Part shown: positions 1 to 9,070 of the stretch, one piece after another
Numbering within the stretch: the stretch's first letter is position 1
Layout of the letters: the number at the start of each line of letters is the position of its first letter
DNA from: Prostheceraeus crozeri
Taxonomy: Eukaryota; Platyhelminthes; Polycladida; Euryleptidae
NCBI GenBank assembly: GCA_907163375.1
Contig: CAJQUW010015625.1
Location: 372,001 to 436,000, forward strand
Direction: 5' to 3'
Length of the DNA: 64,000 bases
Position numbers and translations under genes: made by a program
Notes under the pieces: model-generated
What the model saw: the letters and a program-made list of their open reading frames with translations, nothing else
The model's database searches: none
What the model was told of the DNA's origin: nothing

Positions 1-227
1 TTAAAGAATTAGTTAAAAAATTAAAATCGTTTTCCAAGGAAAAAATTAGATTATTTGTTGATGAACAAAACCAATATAATATTCATATAGAAAGTAAAAA
101 ACATAATGAAGAATTATTATGTCAAGTTTATTACAGAGATACAATTTATAAACAAGAAACATTAGAAATGCCCTAAAAATATGATGATGATACTTATATA
201 GGATTATATTCAAATTTAAATATTAAT

Positions 228-998
228 TTGTTAAAATCTTATATAAATGGTTTAGCTCAACAAGAAAAACTTTATATGTGGACAACACCTTATACGTGGA
301 CAACACCTTATACTATTAACAATGACCATAATCATAATCATAAAAATTTTAAAGAATCTTATAATAATAAACGAACCGAAGGTTCTAGGGCTTTGCCCGA
401 TCTTAAAGAATCTTATAATAATAATGATGATGATAATATAGATGATGATAACATAGACGATGATTCTGAAACATCTGAAAAAGGTGTGAATGGTAAAAAA
501 GATTATAAAAATATTAGTAATTATAAAAATTTAAGTGAAGAAAAATTTATATCTCATACTGATGTACATGTTATTAATGCTGCATATAATCAAAATTTAT
601 CTAAATTTCATTTTCTTACAATTGAAAATAATAATGATGGTATAGTTGAAGATACTGTTAGACAACTATGTGTCGGGTCTACAAAATTTAAATTAGGATT
701 TACATCTAATCAATTTAAAATTTCATCATCTTTAATAAAAACTAAAAGTGATTCAGATTATGGTGGTGTTATTAAATTTTCCAAAAGAGATCAAAGACCA
801 ATATTTTTCTCTATTATATTATTATCAGATAAAAAATGTAATTTAGAGTTAGATATACCAATAAGAGAATGGTATCCAATCCCAAAAAGTGTAATTTATG
901 ATGATGATGAAGAATCAATTTATGATGATGAAGAATCAATAGTTAGTGAAAATAAATTTAAATTATCTTTTGATAAAACGTTATATGATAAAACTTAA
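228..998 (+). CDS. Unknown acidic low-complexity protein of the AT-rich element
   Basis: An open frame of 256 residues with no family I recognise. The first third is repetitive: an 18-bp tandem repeat gives WTTPYT twice, KESYNN occurs twice around a hairpin insertion, and an Asp/Asn-rich run follows (about residues 66-80). The central part, about residues 110-220, reads like a folded domain with alternating hydrophobic residues. The end is again acidic (DDDEE, DDEE) and finishes in a short tandem repeat that continues past the frame to about position 1,050. Coding-like sequence also precedes the frame back to position 1, so the start is uncertain. It lies upstream of the zinc-finger/PolB region on the same strand. 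Confidence 0.45.
   Translation: MLKSYINGLAQQEKLYMWTTPYTWTTPYTINNDHNHNHKNFKESYNNKRTEGSRALPDLKESYNNNDDDNIDDDNIDDDSETSEKGVNGKKDYKNISNYKNLSEEKFISHTDVHVINAAYNQNLSKFHFLTIENNNDGIVEDTVRQLCVGSTKFKLGFTSNQFKISSSLIKTKSDSDYGGVIKFSKRDQRPIFFSIILLSDKKCNLELDIPIREWYPIPKSVIYDDDEESIYDDEESIVSENKFKLSFDKTLYDKT
371..404 (+). repeat. Double-hairpin mini-repeat, type II, with 20-bp flanking duplication
   Basis: A GC-rich 34-bp insert in AT-rich sequence. It folds as two adjacent hairpins: GAACC-GAA-GGTTC, then GGGC-TTT-GCCC. The 20-bp sequence AAAGAATCTTATAATAATAA stands directly on both sides (351-370 and 405-424), as a target duplication or as a 54-bp partial tandem duplication. The total added length is a multiple of three, so the host frame stays open and reads RTEGSRALPD across the insert. 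Confidence 0.75.
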
Positions 999-1172
999 TA
1001 TGATAAAACGTTATATGATAAAACTTAATATTATAAAACATTATATGATAAAGAAAGTAAAATAACTAAAGAACGTGAAATATATAATAATACAAAATAA
1101 CTCTCAAGACCTTGATATTAGAATGTTTATATCTAAAATTAAAACACAATTTTTTCTTTAAAAAATAAAAAA

Positions 1173-1820
1173 TTGGAAAATACCAGGTTTTATTGTGTCT
1201 TATGTAAAAAAAAGTTGCAAACAAAAAGAAGTTATCAATCTCATTTAAATAGTAAATTGCATTTAGAAAATGTAGATCGAGTTGATGAAGGAAATATATT
1301 AAAATTAAATAGTTATAAAAACTATCTAGAAACATTGCCTACTGATATAAAAGTTAAAAAAATGTTTGATGATTATTCACATTCGGAATATAAAAAAGTT
1401 TTTAATACTGAAGATGAGTCCATATCCGATGAAAGATATTTATTTAATGATACTGATGAATTTAACGAAATAGATGAATTTGATGAAGCCTTAGTAAATA
1501 TAAAATATTTATTTAATCAGACTGTACACGGGACATCAAAGATGTCTTCCAGGGCTTCGCCCGTTGAACATAATGAAACCGATGAAACTTTTTATAATGT
1601 ATTAAAAAACTTTTTCAAAATATTTAAGAAATCTTTCAAATGTTATATGAATGTAGAAGTACTTTATACAAAAAATGGACCTGATGGAATTCCTGAAGAA
1701 ATAATACAAGGACATTTTACAAATTCACAAGAAATTCATAATGTAAATGATATACAACCCATATTTGAATCGATGATACTTAAATTAGAAAATTGTATAA
1801 TTGAAGCCCAGTACAAATAA
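1173..1820 (+). CDS. C2H2 zinc-finger protein upstream of PolB (AT-rich element)
   Basis: An open frame of 215 residues. A C2H2-like finger lies near the N-terminus (CVLC, then HLNSKLH, about residues 8-30). Acidic linkers follow. A C-terminal block (about residues 150-212) has the pattern of the conserved domain that precedes PolB in many invertebrate Polintons; the same pattern occurs in the second element at 46,190-46,400 and 59,529-59,939. It sits just upstream of the polymerase on the same strand, which suggests it belongs to the replication gene. A double-hairpin repeat is embedded in frame and encodes GTSKMSSRASP. The element is broken in this area. Confidence 0.6.
   Translation: MENTRFYCVLCKKKLQTKRSYQSHLNSKLHLENVDRVDEGNILKLNSYKNYLETLPTDIKVKKMFDDYSHSEYKKVFNTEDESISDERYLFNDTDEFNEIDEFDEALVNIKYLFNQTVHGTSKMSSRASPVEHNETDETFYNVLKNFFKIFKKSFKCYMNVEVLYTKNGPDGIPEEIIQGHFTNSQEIHNVNDIQPIFESMILKLENCIIEAQYK
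1527..1563 (+). repeat. Double-hairpin mini-repeat, type I
   Basis: A 37-bp GC-rich insert made of hairpin GACATC-AAA-GATGTC, a TTCCA spacer and hairpin GGGC-TTC-GCCC. It lies inside an open frame without closing it. A near-identical copy, differing only around the first loop, is at 2,968-3,004. Confidence 0.8.
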
Positions 1821-2109
1821 TCAACATAAAAAATGAAGATGATTATTGTTTTCTGTGGAGTATTATAGCACATTTACATCCTGCAGAATATCATAAAGAA
1901 AGACTAAGTCATTATAATAAAGAAGAATACATAAATGAATTTGATCTTTCGGATGGTTTAGATGAATTTCCATATGATTATAATAGGTTAAAAAAGTTTC
2001 ATAAAAAGAATAAAAATTTAATAGAAGTAAATGTTTTTGAATTAAATGTGAATTATGTTTCTACTGGAAAAAAATTACTCCACTTTACTCAAATTCAAAA
2101 AAATTTTAT
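1821..2109 (+). other. PolB-upstream coding remains (AT-rich element)
   Basis: The stretch between the zinc-finger frame and the polymerase frame keeps coding character, with a peptide pattern (YCFLWSIIAHLHP) typical of the conserved region just upstream of PolB in invertebrate Polintons. It is part of the broken replication gene region and not a separate gene. Confidence 0.55.
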
Positions 2110-5100
2110 TTGAATAATAAAAATGTATGTCAATCAGAAATAGTGTACAATAAAAGAGGAAATTACATGCATCATAATATTTTTTACCAAGGAAAAATAA
2201 TATGTACTGAAAAATTTGAAATTGTTAAAACATTATCACCAATAATGATTAATCATAATAAGTATAAAGGACGTAATGATGATTATAATTACAAATATTC
2301 ATCTTTATCTTTAGAATATCAACAAATATTAGAAAATTTAAATAAAAGTTTACAAAAATGTAAAACAGATTATCAACAACAAACAAAAATATTAGTACAA
2401 GAATATGGCCATAAATATCAAAATAAGATAGAAACAATTCAAAAATTAAATGAAGACAATAAAGAATTAAATAATGAAGAAAATAAAGAATTAAATGAAT
2501 GTTTGAAAAAATGTCAACAGCAACATAAAGAACAATATAATAAAGAATATGAACAACAGCTACAAATATTAAATCAAAATTTTCATCGAAATACATTTAA
2601 TCTTACAAAAGAAATTGATGAAACACATGAAATATATCAAGATAAATTTGAAAAACTAGAACAGACAAAACAACCAGCACAAGCGAATATATTATATTAT
2701 CAGGGTCATTTTATATTGTGTAAAGATGTTTCTATATTTACAAAAACTTCAGATAATGCTAATTTTCCTTGTCTCCAATGCATGACAAGTTTTAGAACTA
2801 AAGAAGAAATGAATAGACATTTGGAGAATTGTCAACAAAACGAAGCAGTTGAAAATACTTTTCTTAAAGATGATTATTTAGAATACAATAAATGGTATTT
2901 CAAAAATAAAGTACCCTTTACAATATATTGTGATTTCGAAGCATATAATGTTAATATGACACAAAAGCACGGGACATCGGAGATGTCTTCCAGGGCTTCG
3001 CCCGATTCTGAAAATTATAATTCTGAAAATGATAATTATGAAAAAAGTGCAGCTGAACAAAGTAAAGAAAAATATTTATTTGAACAAAAACCATCATGTT
3101 GGGGAATGTACATTCATTCAAATTATGCTGAATTATTTAAATCAGAATATTATCAATACTATGGTAAAGATAGTTCAGAAAAGTTTACAAAGAAAGTAGA
3201 AGAATTACAAAATTATTTTTCACAATTGCTTGAAACAAATATACCAATGATGCCATTAACAGAAAAAGAAAAATTAAATTTTATTAATGAAACAAATTGT
3301 TATTACTGTGGAAAAGAATTTACAAAAAATTATAAAAATGGCAAAGGTAGATATCTTGATAAGGTAAAAGATCATGATCATCTAAATGGATTATATAGAG
3401 GTGCACCACATAATTCTTGTAATCTTAATGCTAATAAATTTAAATATAACTTTGTTCCTCTATATTTCTACAATGGTTCTAAATATGATTTCCATCTAGT
3501 AATGAAAGATTTATTTTCATCTGAAAAATTACAACAACAACAAATAAATGTACTATGTAAAACAGAAGAAGAATATTTTTCAATGCAATTAGGTTGTATT
3601 AGAATTTTAGATGCATTTAGATTTTTTACTCCTTATTCGTTAGATGTTATGGGAAAAACTTTGAAATCTAAACAATGTAAAATATTAAATAAATATAATT
3701 TAAAACCTTTAAAAGGCATATTTCCGTATGAGTACATAACTGGAGATTTTAATTCTGTGAATAAAATTATGGAAGAAAAACAACTTCCTCCAATAAATAA
3801 ATTTAAATCAACATTAAAACAATCACAATTATCTGAAGAAGACTATGCAGAAGCTGAAAAGAATTGGAGAGAGTTAAATTGTAAAACAATGTATGATTAT
3901 ACAATGAAATATCTTCAGATAGATGTATTAATCCTTACTGATCTTTTTGAAAACTTTCGTGACATGTGCATAGAATATTACGGAATAGATCCATGTTATT
4001 GTTATTCTACACCAGGTTTAACATGGTTAGCAGGATTAAAACATACAAATGTTAAACTTAAACATTATAAAGAGAATACATATGATAAATTATTATTTTT
4101 TGAATCTGGAATTAGAGGTGGAGTTTCATCAGTTTTAGGTAATAGATATGTTAAATGTTATAATAAGAAAGTAAATCCACAAGAATATGGAATAATGAAA
4201 CCTTTATCTCCAGAAGAAAAAGAAAAAATATTAGAAATTTTTCGAACGAAACGAGAAGGAGTAGAACGTGAAAATGCAATTGATGAATTCATGAGAGAAA
4301 ACTATTTGTTATATTATGATTTTAATAGCTTATATTCTTCTTGCATGATACAAGAATTACCAACAGGTGAGATGGAATGGTGTAATATTCTTGATTATCA
4401 AAAAACATATGATGGAAATTATAATCATGGTTATATATATGAAGTTGATTTAGTATATCCTGATGAAATAAAAGATAAAACAAAATATTTTCCTTTCTGT
4501 CCCGAAAACAAAACTCCCAATATAGAAGATTTTTCAGATTATCAAAAATCTATAATTCCTAAGAAATACAGACCAACAAAAAAACTTATGTTAACACAAA
4601 GTAATAAAGGAAAGTATGTTGTTGAAGGAAGAATGCTAGATTGGTATTTAGAACATGGAATGATTCTCACCAAAATACATCGAAAACTATTTTATCAAAA
4701 ATCTAAATGGTTAAAAGATTATATAGAGTTCAATATTGAAAAACGTAAAATAGCTAAAAGAAATAAAGATGATTTTGGAAACGTTTTCTTCAAATTAATG
4801 AATAATGCATTTTATGGTGAGACTTTAGAAAATGTGCGTAATAGACAAAATATTGAAATAGTTTATGATAAAGATAGGTTTCAAAATTTAACAAGGAAAC
4901 CTACATATAAAAGAACTACTAGATTTAGTGATGAACTATGTGCTGTACAGTTACGTCGAATTAGCGTAAAACATGATAAGTTTAATTTTATTGGTTTCAC
5001 TATATTAGAATTAGCTAAACTATTTATGTGTAGATTTATGTATGATTATTTAGCACCTGCTTATGGCAAAAACTATAAATTACACTTTACAGATACCGAT

Positions 5101-5520
5101 TCTGTTTTCTTAAAATTAATAGTACCGTATAATTCTACACTTGTTAAAGAAATAGATAAAATAAAAGATATCATTCATCCTTCTGATTTATGTAAAGTAA
5201 AAGATGAATTAGAAGGAAATGAAGATTTCATAACAGAAGCTATATTTCTAAAATCTAAATGTTACTGTTATGATACAACTAATAATATTAAAACACATAA
5301 AACATTAAAAGGAATTTCAAAGGCATCAGTGGCTAATCAAATAACATTTCAAGATTATAAAAATGTATTATTTAATAATGAAATAAAAACAGCATGTAAT
5401 TATAGACTTAATTCAAAGAAACATAAAATGTATTTAAAAGAAGAACATAAATTAGCATTAGATCCATTTGATGATAAAAGAAAAAATTTACCTGATGGAA
5501 TAACTACTTCACCTTTTTAA
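2110..5520 (+). CDS. polB: Protein-primed family B DNA polymerase (AT-rich element)
   Basis: This 1,136-residue frame encodes the replicative polymerase of a Polinton-like element. Such enzymes copy the linear DNA from a protein primer. The first in-frame ATG is at 2,167. Visible parts, in order: a Lys/Gln-rich coiled region (about 60-195), a C2H2-like finger (about 219-241), exonuclease motif CDFEAYN (about 274-280), a treble-clef module with paired cysteines and KDHDHLNG (about 397-438) resembling endonuclease VII/HNH, polymerase motif A around DFNSLY (about 737-742), motif B around NNAFYGET (about 898-905) and motif C DTDS (about 995-998). The motifs needed for catalysis are present. A hairpin repeat is inserted in frame just after the exonuclease motif. 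The upstream part of the gene region is broken. Confidence 0.9.
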   Translation: MNNKNVCQSEIVYNKRGNYMHHNIFYQGKIICTEKFEIVKTLSPIMINHNKYKGRNDDYNYKYSSLSLEYQQILENLNKSLQKCKTDYQQQTKILVQEYGHKYQNKIETIQKLNEDNKELNNEENKELNECLKKCQQQHKEQYNKEYEQQLQILNQNFHRNTFNLTKEIDETHEIYQDKFEKLEQTKQPAQANILYYQGHFILCKDVSIFTKTSDNANFPCLQCMTSFRTKEEMNRHLENCQQNEAVENTFLKDDYLEYNKWYFKNKVPFTIYCDFEAYNVNMTQKHGTSEMSSRASPDSENYNSENDNYEKSAAEQSKEKYLFEQKPSCWGMYIHSNYAELFKSEYYQYYGKDSSEKFTKKVEELQNYFSQLLETNIPMMPLTEKEKLNFINETNCYYCGKEFTKNYKNGKGRYLDKVKDHDHLNGLYRGAPHNSCNLNANKFKYNFVPLYFYNGSKYDFHLVMKDLFSSEKLQQQQINVLCKTEEEYFSMQLGCIRILDAFRFFTPYSLDVMGKTLKSKQCKILNKYNLKPLKGIFPYEYITGDFNSVNKIMEEKQLPPINKFKSTLKQSQLSEEDYAEAEKNWRELNCKTMYDYTMKYLQIDVLILTDLFENFRDMCIEYYGIDPCYCYSTPGLTWLAGLKHTNVKLKHYKENTYDKLLFFESGIRGGVSSVLGNRYVKCYNKKVNPQEYGIMKPLSPEEKEKILEIFRTKREGVERENAIDEFMRENYLLYYDFNSLYSSCMIQELPTGEMEWCNILDYQKTYDGNYNHGYIYEVDLVYPDEIKDKTKYFPFCPENKTPNIEDFSDYQKSIIPKKYRPTKKLMLTQSNKGKYVVEGRMLDWYLEHGMILTKIHRKLFYQKSKWLKDYIEFNIEKRKIAKRNKDDFGNVFFKLMNNAFYGETLENVRNRQNIEIVYDKDRFQNLTRKPTYKRTTRFSDELCAVQLRRISVKHDKFNFIGFTILELAKLFMCRFMYDYLAPAYGKNYKLHFTDTDSVFLKLIVPYNSTLVKEIDKIKDIIHPSDLCKVKDELEGNEDFITEAIFLKSKCYCYDTTNNIKTHKTLKGISKASVANQITFQDYKNVLFNNEIKTACNYRLNSKKHKMYLKEEHKLALDPFDDKRKNLPDGITTSPF
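2968..3004 (+). repeat. Double-hairpin mini-repeat, type I, inside PolB
   Basis: A 37-bp GC-rich copy of the same element as 1,527-1,563: GACATC-GGA-GATGTC, TTCCA, GGGC-TTC-GCCC. It is in frame in the PolB coding sequence and encodes GTSEMSSRASP, between the first exonuclease motif and a low-complexity linker, where an insert is probably tolerated. A short direct repeat (ATTCTGAAAATTATA-like) follows it. Confidence 0.8.
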
Positions 5521-5605
5521 TTTTCTAATTTCTAAGATAGACAAATTTGATATATATATAAAATAAAAAAATAAAATATTATATCACTATATTTGTATAT
5601 TTTTA

Positions 5606-6372
5606 TCACTCGGCAAACAAATGTTCTATAACTCTATCATGAATTTTTTTATCAGTATTAATTGTGATAAATCCATAATCTTTTGACCAAGCATTGTTAC
5701 ACGATTGTTTAAATTCATCTTTATTTCTTACACATAAATCTCTTAACAAATCACTTAAGTTTCTTGCATTTATTTCAAATAGTATAAATATATTTGCATT
5801 CTTTCTAATAACACTTCCGTCTAATGAATACATACTTTGTGTTAAATAAAATACACTACAGTTATTATGTCTACCTCTTGTGAAATAATTTCTCTGAACT
5901 GACTGATTTCTATCATTAACATTATCATCAAAAATTACACAATGTTTCATTGTTTTATCTAGTTTACTAGGATCTTGCATATTACCACTATCATCTATTA
6001 ATTGTATCTTTATATGCTTATTTTTATTGGATTCAACTAACTGATTATTTTTTGCTGCTTCTTCACACCACGAACTTATTTCTTCTTCATCTTCAGATTT
6101 TTCATATTCTTTGAATAATGAAGCAATTGCTGTTTTTTAAGATTATTTTCAAATCCATACTTTAAAAATTGATAGACGGGTTGTTCTGCTGTTGTTGTAT
6201 AAATTATAAGATTGTTATAATCCAAAAAATTTGGAGTCGTTAAAATTTTAAATAATAGATATGTTTTTCCACAACCTGATCTTCCGCAAATAACTGACAA
6301 AACTTTATTAGATAAATTTGGATGATGATTAAATTTAAGTTTTTTTTTATTTAATGGGGGTACTTCACTCAT
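5606..6372 (-). pseudogene. Packaging ATPase gene region (A32/FtsK-HerA type), broken
   Basis: Minus-strand open frames in this interval carry a P-loop (GRSGCGKT) near the N-terminal side. The other end has a hydrophobic strand with acidic residues (VIFDD), which fits Walker B, and a YLTQS segment that fits the sensor region of A32-like packaging ATPases. These enzymes pump DNA into the capsid in Polintons and related viruses. The region is broken. It is convergent with PolB, with an AT-rich gap of about 85 bp between the two ends. Confidence 0.75.
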
Positions 6373-6452
6373 TTTTTAATAAAAAAATTTATTTTTATTT
6401 TATTTTTATTTTTAAAGAAGAAGAAGAAAATTAAACTTCTCTAGCTTCGCGT

Positions 6453-6536
6453 GGGAGTTTATACCTCCCGAACGGGAGTTTATACCTCTCGAACGGGAGT
6501 TTATACCTCCCGAACGGGAGTTTATACCTCTCGAAC
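6453..6536. repeat. Tandem 21-bp hairpin repeat, four units
   Basis: Four head-to-tail units, each reading GGGAG-TTTATAC-CTCCC or its variant with CTCTC, joined by GAAC. Units alternate between a perfect and an imperfect stem (cccg, ctcg, cccg, ctcg), so the true period is 42 bp, duplicated. It covers the 3' end of the minus-strand virion-protein frame and is GC-rich against an AT-rich background. Confidence 0.85.
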
Positions 6537-7307
6537 CAAAAGATCTATCATAATCTCTTCACCTCCAAAATTTATTTCTTGTCCTTTCTCATCAGTGATT
6601 CTAATGCCAATGTTAATAGTTTTTCTTGTAATAGGAAAATATATTAATGTTTGGGGAAATACATTTAATCTATAACCAATGGGTACAGTAAAAGCTGGAA
6701 AACTGAATATTAAATTTGACAATTTACCATTTATATATCCTCCTTCAATAATGTCACAATGTACAACAATTGAATTTATTTCAGTTATTTTTGGAGTCTT
6801 CTCACCTAAATGATAACCTTGACTATAGGTTTGTTTATTAAATCCTAATAGCTTTGACAATGATCTATCATGATTAAAATCAACTTGATGATTTTCGTCT
6901 AAAGTAAGAGAAAATTTATTAACTGCCGGTTCAACTGCAAAATGTAATTGTTTCTTATCTTTAAATGGTATACCTAAATTTCTCTTAATTTCATTTGATA
7001 TTGATTCAACTTCGTAAGAACCTTGAAGAAAAGTTAATATTTTCCATGTTTTGCCTTTATCAGTAGAATATCTAAATTGATCATTCACATCTTTGATAAC
7101 GTTTTGAATAGTGTTAAATGTAGAGAAACTAGTCAATGCAATTTGATAATTTTTATTTTGTTCCAAATGTAGAATGGGTTCTAAATTACAAGTGTGTGAT
7201 GAAGTAGTTGTTATAATTTTTAACGTCGTACTAAATTTTGATGAACCCAAAATCTCTGTCAAATTTTCTAAATGATTATTAATTTTGTCTAAATCTGCTG
7301 AACACAT
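6522..7307 (-). CDS. Putative minor virion protein (AT-rich element)
   Basis: A 261-residue frame. The N-terminal half has a strand-rich block with NYQIALTSFSTFNTIQNV, recalling the 'membrane of WEVGL-type' module found in Polinton virion proteins. The central part contains LSKLLGF, and the C-terminal half has FPITRKTINIGIRITDEKG followed by a Gly/Glu-rich end, a pattern I associate with widespread invertebrate Polinton proteins of likely penton or minor-capsid role. The second element has three proteins of similar layout (49,687-52,530). The role is inferred from layout and neighbours, not proven. The frame's last few codons lie inside the tandem hairpin repeat. Confidence 0.55.
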   Translation of the reverse strand: MCSADLDKINNHLENLTEILGSSKFSTTLKIITTTSSHTCNLEPILHLEQNKNYQIALTSFSTFNTIQNVIKDVNDQFRYSTDKGKTWKILTFLQGSYEVESISNEIKRNLGIPFKDKKQLHFAVEPAVNKFSLTLDENHQVDFNHDRSLSKLLGFNKQTYSQGYHLGEKTPKITEINSIVVHCDIIEGGYINGKLSNLIFSFPAFTVPIGYRLNVFPQTLIYFPITRKTINIGIRITDEKGQEINFGGEEIMIDLLVREV

Positions 7308-7374
7308 ATTTTAGTTAAAATTTTGAATAAATGTCTTTTATAAAAAAAATTAAAAACAACAACATATTTCAGCT

Positions 7375-7405
7375 ACGGGCGAAGCCCTAGAACATTCGGT
7401 TCGTT
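7375..7405 (-). repeat. Double-hairpin mini-repeat, type II, minus orientation
   Basis: Read on the minus strand it matches the insert at 371-404 with two differences (AACGAACCGAA, GTTCTA, GGGC-TTC-GCCC). It overlaps the 3' end of the minus-strand gene at 7,387-8,031, so the last codons of that frame are repeat-derived. Confidence 0.75.
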
Positions 7406-8031
7406 ATACTTTTATAATCCTCTTCATTTAGAATCTTCTTTTCTAACAGTCTTTTCAATATAGCATGAATTTCATTGAAACTAGAATTATGTCCTTCTTT
7501 TATTGCCGATATTAAAATATTTAATCTATTTAGTAATTCTTGTGGATCATCTGGTAAAAATACAGTTGTTTCTGTTTTCTGTTTTTCAGATAAACCTTTT
7601 CCTACTTTAACTCCCGTTGATAATAAATTTTCTAATTGTTTATAACGTCTAAGAGATTTTACTGCACCAACTCTATCTAACATAGCTTTATATTTTATGA
7701 GATCTTCTACAGCATAATTATTTAAATCTGCTCCTCTTAAAAGATCAACAAAATTTCTATCTAAATTAAAAAGAGATTTATCTGGTGAAAAAATTAAACC
7801 TCGAAAAGGTTGTTGAAATATTTCTTTTTGTCCGAGATAAAATCTAGGTATTGTTTTTCCATCTATAAATGAAATAGAATGTTCAAATTGCATAGATTTT
7901 GGTAATTTCTTATTAATGTTTGATTCTAGTAATCCATAGTCATCTAATATAGTTTTGTGCTCTGGATCTGTTATATCAATTTGTTTATCATTATTTGTAA
8001 GTTCTTTTTCAAGAGTTTTAAATGGTTTCAT
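7387..8031 (-). CDS. Unknown protein of the AT-rich element (214 aa)
   Basis: An open frame of 214 residues of no family I can name. It is mostly helical-looking, with a central stretch FIDGKTIPRFYLGQKEIF and a later basic helix around LRRYKQLENLLS. The C-terminal third (about 160-210) resembles a small helical bundle. It lies between the putative virion protein and a small coiled-coil frame, all on the minus strand, so a structural or assembly role is possible but unproven. The last codons come from a hairpin repeat. Confidence 0.5.
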   Translation of the reverse strand: MKPFKTLEKELTNNDKQIDITDPEHKTILDDYGLLESNINKKLPKSMQFEHSISFIDGKTIPRFYLGQKEIFQQPFRGLIFSPDKSLFNLDRNFVDLLRGADLNNYAVEDLIKYKAMLDRVGAVKSLRRYKQLENLLSTGVKVGKGLSEKQKTETTVFLPDDPQELLNRLNILISAIKEGHNSSFNEIHAILKRLLEKKILNEEDYKSITNRMF

Positions 8032-8055
8032 AGTTTTTTCAAAATCAGTTTTTAC

Positions 8056-8277
8056 TTACTCGGTTTGCTGCATTTTTTCAAACATATCAGATTGAATACC
8101 AGCTTTTATCATTCTATGTTGAAGATGATTTTCTTTCATAATATTTCTTTGTTTTATTAACTCTTCTAATTGTTTTATTCTTTTAAAATTATCAGCTCTA
8201 ATTTTATCCATTTTTAAAATATAATATTTGAATTTTGTGGTAACATTGGAATACAACAAAATCATTTTACTGAACAA
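8056..8277 (-). CDS. Small basic coiled-coil protein (AT-rich element)
   Basis: A short frame of up to 73 residues. An internal ATG near 8,211 would give about 51 residues (MDKIRADNFKRIKQLEELIK...), rich in Lys, Glu and Gln with coiled-coil spacing. It is only 24 bp upstream of the 214-residue gene on the same strand. No family recognised; it could be a true small gene or part of a neighbour. Confidence 0.35.
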   Translation of the reverse strand: MFSKMILLYSNVTTKFKYYILKMDKIRADNFKRIKQLEELIKQRNIMKENHLQHRMIKAGIQSDMFEKMQQTE

Positions 8278-8332
8278 ATTATTTTTTTATTGCTTTGTTG
8301 TCAGACATCTTTTCGTTTAAAGGTTTTTCGTT

Positions 8333-9070
8333 TTAAGTTTTGTTTAATAAAGTTTTGCATAAATTTTCGCTTAAAGTTTTTAGCACTTCTAAAAAAATTT
8401 TATCATTTTCTTCATTAGAAATTTTACTATCAGTAAAAGTTTTACCATCACTAGAAATTTTGCCATCCTGTTTATTCTTATCATCAACTTTTTCTGACTG
8501 TAATTGAAATAATATTTGATTTACTTCATTAGCTATTTGATCAAATTTTTCAATCTCATCTAACGTAATAACATTATCATTACATACTCTTTGAAAGTAG
8601 TAATGTAGTTTATCATAGACTTCTTTAATATGTAAATGCTTAGTTTTTAATGATTTTCGTTTCTTAGTTATTAAAGATTTATCTAACATTGTAACAAGTG
8701 AAGTTGCAAAAACACCCGTACCTGTTAAAGCTGTAGCAACTACTGGAATTACTAAAACACCTGAAGATATAACAATTGTTAAAGCACCTAAACTTATTGT
8801 TAAGAATATGCCAATTCCTTGTGTTAAATTCTTAACTTTTGTCCATCTCTTTCTTAATTTTTTATAATGCTCTAATCTTAATAATAATTGAGATTCTTTA
8901 TCTTTCATATACCCAACTCTGTCTTTATGTTTTTCTTTATTCATCTTTTCGATGTTTATCTTTTCAATGTCCATAAAAGTAGAACTACATTCATATGATA
9001 ACGAAGGATATATTTTTGCGGTTTCTTCCACTTTTGTTTCTTCCATTTTTAAAGAAATATTTTTAGTCAC
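8333..9070 (-). CDS. Two-helix membrane protein with coiled flanks (AT-rich element)
   Basis: A 245-residue frame. A basic helix (about 63-85, with LRKRWTKVKNLTQGI) leads into two hydrophobic segments, about residues 86-108 and 110-130, rich in Gly, Val and Ile. A Lys-rich helix and an acidic, low-complexity tail follow, with the short repeat SDGKTF/SDSKIS. I recognise the layout (basic helix, glycine-rich double hydrophobic hairpin, EYDK-type helices) as recurring in invertebrate Polinton-like elements, without known function. A membrane-piercing or pore-like role is only a guess. It is the outermost gene before the AT-rich end region. Confidence 0.55.
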   Translation of the reverse strand: MTKNISLKMEETKVEETAKIYPSLSYECSSTFMDIEKINIEKMNKEKHKDRVGYMKDKESQLLLRLEHYKKLRKRWTKVKNLTQGIGIFLTISLGALTIVISSGVLVIPVVATALTGTGVFATSLVTMLDKSLITKKRKSLKTKHLHIKEVYDKLHYYFQRVCNDNVITLDEIEKFDQIANEVNQILFQLQSEKVDDKNKQDGKISSDGKTFTDSKISNEENDKIFLEVLKTLSENLCKTLLNKT

